From the NCBI GenBank assembly GCA_036559195.1, contig DATBTN010000041.1:1-42304 (forward strand): DNA of 42,304 nt, given 5' to 3'. The position numbers and the translations under genes are program-made. Below the pieces are notes generated by a model. The model was not told the origin of the DNA. It saw only the letters and a program-made list of their open reading frames with translations, and did no database searches. Shown one piece after another: positions 14,411-22,120 of the stretch. Every line of letters begins with the position of its first letter. Within the stretch, counting starts at the first letter, position 1. The DNA comes from Candidatus Baltobacteraceae bacterium. Its GTDB lineage: Bacteria > Vulcanimicrobiota > Vulcanimicrobiia > Vulcanimicrobiales > Vulcanimicrobiaceae.

Positions 14411-15169
14411 ATCACGCGCTACCGCGCTTCCACCCTCGGTCTCTGCATCGCAGCGGCGCTGTCCCTCTATGCCCCCGCCCTCGCCGACCAGCATTACGTC
14501 GTTTCGGGGAACGATAGCTATCGGATGGGCCAATCCGATTTGCAGACGCAAATAAGCTACAGCGGCACGCAGCAGCTTACGGTCACGCGCCAAGGCAAGC
14601 AGACGCGCTTTGCCGCCAACGTGCAGTACGTTCGAGTCGATCAGGGTACTCGCGCGCAAGCCAAGGCGTCGTTCGTGCAGGTGATGCTGCCCGGCGGCGA
14701 GCTTACCGACCACGCGGATGCCGATCCCGACTACTTGACCGTTCTCAACCAGCCGTTCGCGATCGAACTCGATCCGCAAACGCTGCGCGACCTGGTGCAC
14801 CTGCACGGCAGCGTACCGTTCGACTTTCCGTCGCCGATCACGGGCGGATCGCTGCGGGGGTTGCTCCTGCGCGCTTCGATCGCTCGGGTTGCCGGGCGCA
14901 GCGCCGTCGGCGTCGGGTTCGATGCGACCGGACCGATGGTGGGGCCGCTGCCCGATCACCCCACCATCTCGATAGCCGGCAAAATGCGGATGCAAGGGAC
15001 CGCCTACTACGCGCTGCACGGCGCTTTGCTGCTCGCGCTCGAGGAGACGCTGACCATCCGCGGTACGCTCAAGGATCGCGGTAAAGCATCCACGCCCGTC
15101 ACCATCGTCTACCGACGATTGATCAAAGCCGACGGCGCGGAGCCGGCCACCACACAGGCGCAGTTTTAG
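14411..15169 (+). CDS. secreted protein of unknown function, probable ATC start
   Basis: The frame encodes about 252 residues, beginning with a typical signal peptide (ITRYRASTLGLCIAAALSLY, then APALA and cleavage before DQHY). The in-frame TAG at 14393-14395 leaves no ATG, GTG or TTG before the signal sequence. The first codon that keeps the basic n-region is ATC at 14411, preceded by the purine-rich GAAAGCGAG at 14395-14403. The first ATG, 14525, would remove the signal. The mature part is rich in beta segments and has a LLRASIARVAGRSAVGVGF core; no family was recognised. It ends in a strong hairpin that includes the stop. Confidence 0.55.
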   Translation: MTRYRASTLGLCIAAALSLYAPALADQHYVVSGNDSYRMGQSDLQTQISYSGTQQLTVTRQGKQTRFAANVQYVRVDQGTRAQAKASFVQVMLPGGELTDHADADPDYLTVLNQPFAIELDPQTLRDLVHLHGSVPFDFPSPITGGSLRGLLLRASIARVAGRSAVGVGFDATGPMVGPLPDHPTISIAGKMRMQGTAYYALHGALLLALEETLTIRGTLKDRGKASTPVTIVYRRLIKADGAEPATTQAQF

Positions 15170-15190
15170 GGGCCCGGTTTCCGGGCCCCT
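15168..15190. terminator. 10-bp GC hairpin between convergent genes
   Basis: AGGGGCCCGG, loop TTT, CCGGGCCCCT: a perfect stem that starts inside the stop codon of the plus-strand gene and ends 14 bp before the stop of the minus-strand gene. There is no U-tract on either side, so it is at best a bidirectional pause or RNA-protecting hairpin rather than a classic intrinsic terminator. Confidence 0.55.
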
Positions 15191-15204
15191 CGATCGGCGC
15201 TTCT

Positions 15205-15600
15205 TCAGACTCCTACCAGTTCCACGGCTAAGGGATGCGTGAACGGCATCTCGTGCATCTGCACGAGCGGTGTAAATGCGAGATGGCTCTGGTGATAGTC
15301 GATCAGCATTTCGATGCCGCGCTTGACGCAGCCGGTTTCCTCGACGTATTTTCGAAGCTTTTTCTGAAAGTACGTACGCGGATCGCGTAGGACTTTTGCA
15401 TAGTACGGATCGTCTGTCAGGCTCTGCGAGCCGACGCCGTGCTCGGGGACGAGCCAGACGAACCACGGGTCTTCGTTCTTGCGGTATCCGATGAGTACGA
15501 GCGGGACGGCTCGCGATGAATCGAGATTGGGGAGAAAACTACACATCGTGTACGCGTCGAAGGCGATCTGGTGCGGTTCGATGACGTTGTCTGTTGCCAT
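15205..15600 (-). CDS. hypothetical protein (131 aa)
   Basis: This soluble protein begins MATDNVIEPHQIAFDAYTMC and includes a strand-rich middle (VPLVLIGYRKNEDPWFVWLV) and a basic helix YFQKKLRKYVEETGCVKRG. No family or catalytic motif was recognised. The ATG is preceded by AGGGGGAA (complement of 15602-15609), a reasonable ribosome-binding site. It stands alone, divergent from the sigma factor gene and convergent with the secreted protein gene. Confidence 0.55.
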   Translation of the reverse strand: MATDNVIEPHQIAFDAYTMCSFLPNLDSSRAVPLVLIGYRKNEDPWFVWLVPEHGVGSQSLTDDPYYAKVLRDPRTYFQKKLRKYVEETGCVKRGIEMLIDYHQSHLAFTPLVQMHEMPFTHPLAVELVGV

Positions 15601-15745
15601 GTTCCCCCTTTTATCAGTCTGGCGAAGGATTGCGAAAAAAACAAAAAACCGCTCGGCGCGTAGCGTCCGAACGGCGGTAGGGTTTTCGCATGATCGCTGC
15701 GTGTGGCGTCATAGACCGCGCTTCTCGAAGTCGCGGCCCCGAACC

Positions 15746-15766
15746 TGCCCCCCGAAGCGGGGGGCA
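15746..15766. other. 9-bp GC hairpin in the sigma-factor leader
   Basis: TGCCCCCCG, loop AAG, CGGGGGGCA is a perfect inverted repeat in the 253-bp gap before the ECF sigma gene. It has no U-tract. It may lie in the 5' untranslated region of the sigma gene or just upstream of its promoter; a GAAACC box at 15780-15785 resembles an ECF -35 but is not backed by a clear -10. Nothing else was recognised in 15601-15853. Confidence 0.4.
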
Positions 15767-15853
15767 CGCGTGGCGATGTGAAACCTTTGCGCCATGAGAC
15801 GGTGTTTGGACGCGTGTATGAGCGCGCTTGCACCACTCCACAGGGAGTTGACC

Positions 15854-16483
15854 GTGCCACCACCGGCTTCGGCGAAGAAGGCGGCGACAAAAGCGCTTAC
15901 CGGCATTCCCAGCGTCGAACGCTTTGACGCCATCGTCGACGACTATCAGCGTCGGCTCTACGGATTCGCGCTGCGCATGACCGGCAACCGAGAGGACGCT
16001 GAAGAGATCGTCCAAGACGCTTTCGTGCGCGCCTACCGCGCGCTCGGGAAGATGTCGCTCGAACAGCGTTCCGAACTGCGTCTTCAGCCGTGGCTCTACA
16101 CGATCACGTTGAACGTTACGCGAAATCGCCTGCGAAGCAAGCGGCCTACCAACGTTGCGCTCGACGCGTTGGCCGATCCCGACGCGCTGCTGCGCGGCGC
16201 ATCGCACGACGGTCCGCTCCAGCCCGAAACCATCGTCGAGCAGAATGCCGACATGGTGCTGGTGGAGCGCGCCCTGCTGCAACTCCCGATGCATTTGCGC
16301 GCGGCGGCGACGTTGCGATTCATCGAAGGGCGCAGCCACCCGGAGATCGCCGAGATTCTCGATCAGCCGATCGGAACGGTCAAGTCGCACGTCCACCGCG
16401 CCGTGCGCATCCTGCGCCGCATCCTCGGCCCGCAGATCGGAAAAATCGTGCCTCAAGGAGCATCACTCCATGCGCTGTCGTGA
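15854..16483 (+). CDS. ECF-family RNA polymerase sigma factor
   Basis: This 209-residue protein (GTG start, RBS AGGGAG at 15842-15847) has sigma region 2 (FDAIVDDYQRRLYGFALRMT, then GNREDAEEIVQDAFVRAYRA) and region 4 (LLQLPMHLRAAATLRFIEG, then SHPEIAEILDQPIGTVKSHV with the helix-turn-helix). Region 1 and region 3 are absent, which defines group 4 (ECF). In-frame starts at 15794 and 15818 would add a non-conserved N-terminus and lack a ribosome-binding site. The 3' end overlaps the anti-sigma/MGMT gene by 14 nt, so the pair is translationally coupled, the usual sigma/anti-sigma arrangement. Confidence 0.9.
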   Translation: MPPPASAKKAATKALTGIPSVERFDAIVDDYQRRLYGFALRMTGNREDAEEIVQDAFVRAYRALGKMSLEQRSELRLQPWLYTITLNVTRNRLRSKRPTNVALDALADPDALLRGASHDGPLQPETIVEQNADMVLVERALLQLPMHLRAAATLRFIEGRSHPEIAEILDQPIGTVKSHVHRAVRILRRILGPQIGKIVPQGASLHALS

Positions 16484-17204
16484 CGTCGAAGCGCTGTGGG
16501 ACGACATTCGCGAGGGAATGCCCCCGCTTCGCGAAGCCGTCCTCAGCCATCTGAAGGCGTGCCCGCCGTGCCAGGAGTTGTACGAGCAGTACGAAGGCGT
16601 CGCCTATTGCTTGTCGTGCCTTCCGCAGCCGGAGCCGTCGTGCGATCTGGCCGCCAAGGTCGTCGAACACATCGCGCAGATCAAACACAAGTACCGTTCC
16701 ACACCCGTGACGCTCGCCGTCGTCGCAACGCCGATCGGGCGCCTCTACGTCGGATTTAAAGATGCGCGCATCACGTTCGTCGGAATCGATCGCGGCGAGC
16801 CGGCCGAGGCTATCCGCGAGCAAGTCGAGCGCCGCTTGCGCCGGAACGTTCAGACTGGTGAAGCGCCGTCGTGGCTAATCGGAATGCTCGACGAGTTCTT
16901 TACCACCTGGCACGTTGACGAAGGGCGCGTCGATATCAGCGACCTCACGCCCTTCGAGCAGGCCGCCCTCAAGGCGGCGGCCGCGATTCCGCCGGGTGAG
17001 GTACGGTCGTACTCGTGGGTCGCTCGCGAGATCGGCCGTCCGCGCGCCGCACGGGCCGTCGGTCAAGCGATGGCGCGTAATCCGTTGCCGTTGCTCTTCC
17101 CGTGCCACCGCGTCGTCGATTCGAACGGCGAACTTCACAACTACGGCTACGGCATCGAGATGAAGGCCCGTATCCTCAAGATGGAAGGCTACAAACCGAA
17201 CTAA
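16470..17204 (+). CDS. zinc anti-sigma domain fused to O6-alkylguanine-DNA methyltransferase
   Basis: This 244-residue protein has two parts. Residues 1-42 form a zinc-binding anti-sigma (ZAS) domain with C3-x23-H27-x3-C31-x2-C34. A linker with a further CxxC (C47, C50) and C58 follows. Residues about 79-244 are a complete MGMT/Ogt domain: RNase H-like N-terminal part (TPIGRLYVGF), then the helix-turn-helix IPPGEVRSYSWVAREIG, the Arg finger region RAARAVGQAMARNPLPLL and the active site PCHRVV with the alkyl-acceptor C212. The ATG has a good RBS, AAGGAG (16455-16460), inside the sigma gene. Suggested role: the ZAS part holds the sigma factor and alkylation of C212 or loss of zinc frees it. The domains are clear; the regulatory model is inference. 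Confidence 0.88.
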   Translation: MRCRDVEALWDDIREGMPPLREAVLSHLKACPPCQELYEQYEGVAYCLSCLPQPEPSCDLAAKVVEHIAQIKHKYRSTPVTLAVVATPIGRLYVGFKDARITFVGIDRGEPAEAIREQVERRLRRNVQTGEAPSWLIGMLDEFFTTWHVDEGRVDISDLTPFEQAALKAAAAIPPGEVRSYSWVAREIGRPRAARAVGQAMARNPLPLLFPCHRVVDSNGELHNYGYGIEMKARILKMEGYKPN

Positions 17205-17218
17205 CCGCGGCTAGCGCT

Positions 17219-18511
17219 TTAGAGACCGCCGAGCCCATGTGGGGTGCCTAGACCCGTATACGCGTCGAAGCCGGCGGGAGCGACGTCGTTGAACGCGCTG
17301 CGATGCGCATAGAGATACCAGGCGCTGTTGATGGCGCGCCCGTTACCCGCCAGTGCGTATGCGGCCGCGACCAACGGCGCGCCGACACTCGTACCACCGA
17401 CGACGATCCACCCGCCGGCTTGCCCGGAGTTCGTGAAATCATCGTAAACCGCAACGCCGGTCTGCGGGTCGGCAACCGCCGCGACATCGACCGTCGAACG
17501 CGCGTTATGACACGGACCCGGCGGCTGCCAATAGGGTCGCCATAAATAGTAGCTGCATCCGTGCCCGCCGCTCTGCCAGGCCGTTTCGGTCCACGAACCG
17601 CCCGCGCGCGTAAGGGTCGTGCCGCCAACCGACGTTACGTAACGCGATGCGGCCGGATACATCGGGACGCCGCGATCGCCCGAACTGACCGTGATTGGTA
17701 CGCCCGCGTGCCGGTAGTGCGACTCTTCCGCCGCTTCGCCCGACCATTCGAACGCGTCGTAGCTGTTGCTCACGACGTTCGCACCCATCGCGACGGCGCG
17801 ATCGACGCTCGCGCCGAGATCGTCGAGCGATGCCGAGTTCGCTTCCACGAGCAAAATGTGACAGTTCGGGCAGGTCGCCGAGAGCACGTCGAGATCCAGT
17901 GCGATCTCCGTGGCCCACTGCCGGTTCGGCGCCGGATATGGACCGAGAGAACCGGCTTGGTCGACGCGCCGGAAACAGCCGTTAGCCGTGCTACATTCCG
18001 GTAAGCCGAAGGCGGCGCGATAGATCGCTAAATCGGCTTCGGCCGCGGGATCGTCGTAGGCATCCACGATCGCCACGGTCTGGCCGGTGCCGGCCGCGGA
18101 CGTGGCGCCCGGCAGCTCATACGCGCCGGTCAGGTCGGCCGGTTGCAGTCCGTGAATCTCGAGCGGTGTGGCGTGCGGATCTGAGACGGGGGCGATGCCT
18201 GTATTTTGCAGCGCCAAACAGCGCGCGCTGCCGGCGGGGGCCTCGGGACAGAGCGAGACGATATTTCCCGGGAGTGTGGCCGGGGCATCGCCCGGCAGCG
18301 TGGCCGGGGCGTCGCCCGGCAAGGTCGCGGGCGCGTCGCCGGGCAGGCCTTGTGCGTCGCCCGGCAACGTTGCCGGCGCATCGGCGGGTGCCGCCGCGCT
18401 GGACGCGGCGCGCGAACCGGGCGGAACGGCGCGCATCCCCGCGCCCCCGCAACCGGCCAGAATCGTAATGAGGAACACCGCTAGAACTTTGCTACCGCAT
18501 CGAACGCTCAT
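17219..18511 (-). CDS. sedolisin-like (S53) serine-carboxyl peptidase lipoprotein
   Basis: This 430-residue protein begins with a lipoprotein signal (VFLITILAGC, acylated Cys 21). Residues 44-83 are five PGDAPATL-type repeats, then a catalytic domain. The S53 motifs are present: ExxxD in TEIALDLD, the oxyanion Asp in VSSGDRGVPMYPAAS, and Ser in GGTSVGAPL, plus the C-terminal calcium-site region DAYTGLGTPHG. S53 peptidases normally carry a propeptide of about 150-200 residues; here only some 40 residues lie between the repeats and the catalytic domain, so activation may differ. It lies 16 bp downstream of the LuxR/MalT-like regulator on the same strand, probably co-transcribed. Confidence 0.88.
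   Translation of the reverse strand: MSVRCGSKVLAVFLITILAGCGGAGMRAVPPGSRAASSAAAPADAPATLPGDAQGLPGDAPATLPGDAPATLPGDAPATLPGNIVSLCPEAPAGSARCLALQNTGIAPVSDPHATPLEIHGLQPADLTGAYELPGATSAAGTGQTVAIVDAYDDPAAEADLAIYRAAFGLPECSTANGCFRRVDQAGSLGPYPAPNRQWATEIALDLDVLSATCPNCHILLVEANSASLDDLGASVDRAVAMGANVVSNSYDAFEWSGEAAEESHYRHAGVPITVSSGDRGVPMYPAASRYVTSVGGTTLTRAGGSWTETAWQSGGHGCSYYLWRPYWQPPGPCHNARSTVDVAAVADPQTGVAVYDDFTNSGQAGGWIVVGGTSVGAPLVAAAYALAGNGRAINSAWYLYAHRSAFNDVAPAGFDAYTGLGTPHGLGGL
18263..18382 (-). repeat. in-frame tandem 24-bp repeats coding for PGDAPATL
   Basis: Five head-to-tail 8-residue units (DAPATLPG, with one variant DAQGLPG of seven residues) lie just after the lipidation site of the S53 protein. The units differ slightly in DNA and amount to a flexible Pro-rich tether. 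Copy number is likely to vary between strains by slippage. Confidence 0.85.
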
Positions 18512-18527
18512 TGCCGCCGCTTATACC

Positions 18528-21125
18528 CTAACTCGGGTCGGTCCACCCGGCGGCGACCGCTATAGCGACCGCTTCGCGCCGCCCGCTGCACTCGAGCTTG
18601 CGCGCAATCGAACGAATGTGAACGTCGACCGTCTTCGAGCTTCGGCCGAGATCGGCCGCAATCGCCTTGCTGCTCGCGCCGCGCGTCAGCATCCCGAGGA
18701 CGGTCCGCTCCGCCGGCGTCAGACGCGCGAGACCGGCGTCGTTTGAGGCCGGAAGCTCGATCCGCTCGAGCAGCATCGCAATACCACCGAGCTGTTCGGA
18801 GCGCAGCCGTTCGAGCGCGGCCGTAACCGCGGCGTCGCTGCCTTGGCCGATTTGCCGGGCGTACATCGAACGCAGGGCGCGCGCGAAAACGTGCAGACGC
18901 GCGAAGTGCGAGGAACCCCTCTCGACCTCGACGATCCGGCGATGGGCGAGACTCGCACGACCGCGCGCGAGTTCGGCGAGCGCCAAGAAAAGCCGCGCGC
19001 GCGTGCTGCGGCGATTCGATTTGACTCCCTCGGCGGCTAGGAGTTCGAGCGCCCGCGCGATCGCCGCATCGCCGGCATCGTACCGCCGCGCGGCCACCGC
19101 GTATACCGCAATTTCCGCGTAGCGCAGTGCCCTCCGTTCAGCTGAATCGGGTGCTTGGCCGGTCCCATCGAGAAGTGCGAACGCGCCGGCAAACTCGCCC
19201 TTCCAAGCCAGGCGCAGCGCCTGAGCCGGCAGCAGCGCTTGCAGTCGCGCGAGCGGATAGGCATGCGGATCTTCGTCGACTTGCGCGTCAAGCGCGTCGA
19301 GCGCCGCGGCGTTCCCCCGATCGGCTTCGAGATCGTACGTTCCGAGCAGCGCGAAGAGCCGCACTTGCCGGCTGGCCGTCTTTCTTCCGAGTTCGGCGAT
19401 GGATTCGAGCACGCGCAGGCGTTCGATCGGATCGCGGTCGACGTCGAGCAGCGACGTGTAGAGTACCGAAGACGCGCGCGCGGCCACCTCGAAGAGCGAG
19501 TGCGCGCGTGCCAACTCGATCGCCAGGTTTGCGTAACGATGCGCGAGTTCGTATTCGCCCGCTCCCACGTAGACGTACGCCACCTGCTGGTAGATACGCG
19601 CGCGTACGTCGCCGGCGAGGCCGGGCTCGAGAATCGCCAGAGCTTGCGCCGCCGCCGTTCGCGCGGGATCGAACCGCCCGACCCGCGCGTGCGCGGTTGC
19701 GAGAGTGGCCAGGATCGCCGCTCGCAAGGCGGCGCCGAGCGACTGCTGATGCGCGAGCGGTTCGAGCAACGCCGTCGCGTCACGATCGTTTCGCACCAGC
19801 TGTATCGCGTATCGATAGGTTAGCGAAGCGCAAAGCGCCGGGTCGTCCGCCGCTCGATCGATCGCCGTTGGGAAGAGCCGTTCGGCCACGTCGAAACGCC
19901 CGCGATTGCATTCGATCGCAGCGCGAACGCCGAGGATCGTCGCGTTATCGCGTTCGTCTTCATCGGAAAGCAGTCCGATCGCGCTCTCCACGATCTCGAC
20001 GCTGCCTCGATCGAGCAGAACGAAGCCCGTCCGTTCGATCAGTCCGGCGATTGGCCCGGCCGCGCGCGCGCGGCACAACAGCGCGAGGGCGTCCGCGTCG
20101 CGCCCCAAGCGCTCCAGAACTGCGGCGGCTTCGCACAGTACGGCCGCAAGGGCCTGCGGCGCGAGTTGCGATTCGAGAAATTCGCGAAAGAGATCGTGAT
20201 AACGGTATTCGGTTTCGGAGACCGGACTCACGAAGGCAACCCTGCGGCGCACGTCGTTGAACGTTACGGGCGATTCGGCATGGGCCTCGACGATCGCGGT
20301 ATCGACCGCCGTATAAACGCACGTAGCGAGCAAAAAGCGACGTTCCGCATCGCTTAGCCGCGCGAATACCTGCTCGGCGAGATAGGCGAAAATCATCTCG
20401 CGCGTGCTGGCGCGAGCCGCGCGCAGGTCGGAGACGCGGGTTGCGGTGCGCAAGGCGATCGAAAACGCGACGGGCCAGCCGCCGGTCAACCCGAGCAGCT
20501 CCTCGATCTCGCCCGCATCGTCGCTCGAATCGACGCCGTCGGCCGCCGCGAGTGCCTCGCCGAGGGTGAAGCACAGAACGGCCTCGGTGACGGGCATGTC
20601 CATTCGCTCGTAGCCGACCCAGGATGCGACGGGCAGCCCGGCATCGGAACGCGACGCGATGATCCAGCGAATCGGCCCGGCGGTTTGTTCTATCACCTGC
20701 CTCAAGAACGCCGTTACGTTCGGATCGATGGTCGCGTTGTGCGCGTCGTCGATGACGATCGTATGATTCAAAAACCGTACGTGTTCGTAAAACCAAGCCG
20801 CGAGTTCGCGCGCGGGGTCGGCAACGGCGACCGCTAGTTGCTGCGCGTTTGCAAACGACGCCGCGGCCGAGGGCGCGACCGGTGCGATCGTTTCGCTCAA
20901 TCCGCGAACGAACGCCAGCAGGGAGTTTTCGTCGGGGCGCACGTTGTGGCGCACGAATCGAACGCGGCCGTTTTCCAGAAAATCGGTCAGAGCGACACTC
21001 TTCCCAAAGCCCGCCGGCCCGAGAATCATCGCCACCGGATAGTTGCAAGCACGTTCGATCGCAGCGTTGACGCGCGCTCGAAAGAGCGGTCTTCGAATGA
21101 ATTTCATCGCGAATAGCCGCACCAT
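18528..21125 (-). CDS. large LuxR/MalT-like (LAL) ATP-dependent transcriptional regulator
   Basis: This 865-residue protein has the LAL layout. An N-terminal STAND-type NTPase has Walker A at 36-43 (GPAGFGKS) and Walker B IVIDDAHN near 120. A winged region and a long TPR-like helical middle (about 330-780, for example GEYELAHRYANLAIELARAH) follow. The C-terminal LuxR-type HTH is LTPAERTVLGMLTRGASSKA then IAADLGRSSKTVDVHIRSIA. Such proteins integrate a ligand and ATP binding to activate genes. The sedolisin gene lies directly downstream and is a natural co-expressed partner. The start used is ATG 21125; ATG 21107 is also possible. Confidence 0.88.
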   Translation of the reverse strand: MVRLFAMKFIRRPLFRARVNAAIERACNYPVAMILGPAGFGKSVALTDFLENGRVRFVRHNVRPDENSLLAFVRGLSETIAPVAPSAAASFANAQQLAVAVADPARELAAWFYEHVRFLNHTIVIDDAHNATIDPNVTAFLRQVIEQTAGPIRWIIASRSDAGLPVASWVGYERMDMPVTEAVLCFTLGEALAAADGVDSSDDAGEIEELLGLTGGWPVAFSIALRTATRVSDLRAARASTREMIFAYLAEQVFARLSDAERRFLLATCVYTAVDTAIVEAHAESPVTFNDVRRRVAFVSPVSETEYRYHDLFREFLESQLAPQALAAVLCEAAAVLERLGRDADALALLCRARAAGPIAGLIERTGFVLLDRGSVEIVESAIGLLSDEDERDNATILGVRAAIECNRGRFDVAERLFPTAIDRAADDPALCASLTYRYAIQLVRNDRDATALLEPLAHQQSLGAALRAAILATLATAHARVGRFDPARTAAAQALAILEPGLAGDVRARIYQQVAYVYVGAGEYELAHRYANLAIELARAHSLFEVAARASSVLYTSLLDVDRDPIERLRVLESIAELGRKTASRQVRLFALLGTYDLEADRGNAAALDALDAQVDEDPHAYPLARLQALLPAQALRLAWKGEFAGAFALLDGTGQAPDSAERRALRYAEIAVYAVAARRYDAGDAAIARALELLAAEGVKSNRRSTRARLFLALAELARGRASLAHRRIVEVERGSSHFARLHVFARALRSMYARQIGQGSDAAVTAALERLRSEQLGGIAMLLERIELPASNDAGLARLTPAERTVLGMLTRGASSKAIAADLGRSSKTVDVHIRSIARKLECSGRREAVAIAVAAGWTDPS

Positions 21126-21240
21126 GCGAACGGAGCGCAGGATTCTCCTTCACCCGCAAGAACGTCGATTTTTATGTGAAGTCCGCGGACCCCTCAGAGA
21201 GAGACGAACGAGGGCAAACGGCCGGACGAAGGAGGTGGTT

Positions 21241-21366
21241 ATCGTAAGTAGTGAGAGTTTACATTCTAAACAGAACGTTACGATGATCGGAGGTGCCGAC
21301 TCCTAACGGAGTGGCATCTCTCAACGAGACACCGTCGCCGGTCCCACGCGGACCGGCGATTTTTTT
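21241..21366 (+). ncRNA. unidentified structured RNA or riboswitch-like leader before pcp
   Basis: Four nested or serial helices are visible. P1 pairs ATCGTAA (21241-21247) with TTACGAT (21278-21284) and encloses P2 GTTTA/TAAAC (21257-21261/21267-21271). P3 pairs GGTGCC (21292-21297) and ACTCC (21299-21303) with GGAGT and GGCATC (21308-21318), with a TAAC loop and a bulged G. P4 is TCTC-AAC-GAGA (21319-21329). An intrinsic terminator ends the element. It sits in the divergent region 38 bp before pcp. This could be a riboswitch or attenuator controlling pcp, or a stand-alone small RNA. It was not matched to any riboswitch class known to me. Confidence 0.5.
21335..21366 (+). terminator. intrinsic terminator upstream of pcp
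   Basis: CGCCGGTCC (21336-21344), loop CACGC, GGACCGGCG (21350-21358), one extra T-A pair at the base, then seven T residues (21360-21366). This is the clearest Rho-independent terminator in the window, and it lies ahead of a gene rather than after one. Confidence 0.88.
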
Positions 21367-21403
21367 CGCTCTACAGGGGAACGTCGAAACGGCGCTAACC
21401 TTA

Positions 21404-22120
21404 ATGAAGGTGGCCAAGCACGTCCTCATCACCGGCTTCGAGCCCTTCGGAGGCGGAAACGTCAACCCGAGCGAGCTCGTCGCGCGCAGTCTCGAAGGAC
21501 GCCCCATTGCGGGGCGCCTTATTGTTACGTGCATTCTTCCGGTTGCGACCCGTAACGTGCGCGAGCGCTTGGAACGCGCGATGCTCGAGGAGCAGCCCGA
21601 TATCGTCATCGCACTAGGCCAGGCCGGCGGCCGCAGCGCCGTGGCCCTGGAGCGCGTCGCCGTGAACGTTCTCGATTTCGATCGCCCCGACAACGCCGGC
21701 GAGACCCGCGAAAACGAGCCGATTCAGCGGGGCGGCCCCGACGCGCGTCTCTCGGGCCTGCCGTTCGATGCCATCGTCGGCGCCTGGAAAGAGCACGACG
21801 TGCCGGGCTACGTCTCCAATTCGGCGGGCACGTATATCTGCAATCAGGTTCTCTACGAAGTCCTCGGCCTCGCAGAAGCGGCATCGCCGCCGATCGCAGC
21901 CGGCTTCGTGCACCTCCCGTACCTGCCGGCCCAGGCGATCGCCGCGGGTCCGGACTCCAGCCCATCAATGTCTTTCGATCTGATGAAGCGCGCGATGGAG
22001 ATATTGATCGAAACTGTCGTACCCTGGGTCGAGCATCGTACCTCCGAACGCAGCGGCGGCAGCCGCCCCGCCGGATCGAAGATGTGGATCCCACGCGGTG
22101 TAAAGGAAGTAGAACGCTGA
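21404..22120 (+). CDS. pcp: pyroglutamyl (pyrrolidone-carboxylate) peptidase
   Basis: This 238-residue member of peptidase family C15 removes N-terminal pyroglutamate. The opening VLITGFEPFGGGNVNPS is diagnostic. The catalytic triad is visible as Glu in ALERVAVN, Cys in SAGTYICNQVLY and His in GFVHLPYLP. The ATG at 21404 fits the family start; the frame is open upstream to 21293 but that would include the terminator hairpin. The gene lies just after the structured RNA element and overlaps the PHP gene by 4 nt (or more, depending on the PHP start). Confidence 0.92.
   Translation: MKVAKHVLITGFEPFGGGNVNPSELVARSLEGRPIAGRLIVTCILPVATRNVRERLERAMLEEQPDIVIALGQAGGRSAVALERVAVNVLDFDRPDNAGETRENEPIQRGGPDARLSGLPFDAIVGAWKEHDVPGYVSNSAGTYICNQVLYEVLGLAEAASPPIAAGFVHLPYLPAQAIAAGPDSSPSMSFDLMKRAMEILIETVVPWVEHRTSERSGGSRPAGSKMWIPRGVKEVER

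Noticed and set aside
15746-15766. Intrinsic terminator before the sigma gene
   Set aside because: There is no U-tract on either strand and both flanking genes point away from the hairpin.
18263-18382. CRISPR-like array
   Set aside because: The 24-bp units are contiguous, in frame and without spacers; they encode a Pro-rich tether.
21205-21240. AGGGCAAAC at 21211-21219 as a c-di-GMP (GEMM-I) riboswitch core
   Set aside because: The second conserved block (GACGCAAAGCC-like) and the closing helices are absent; the match is likely chance.
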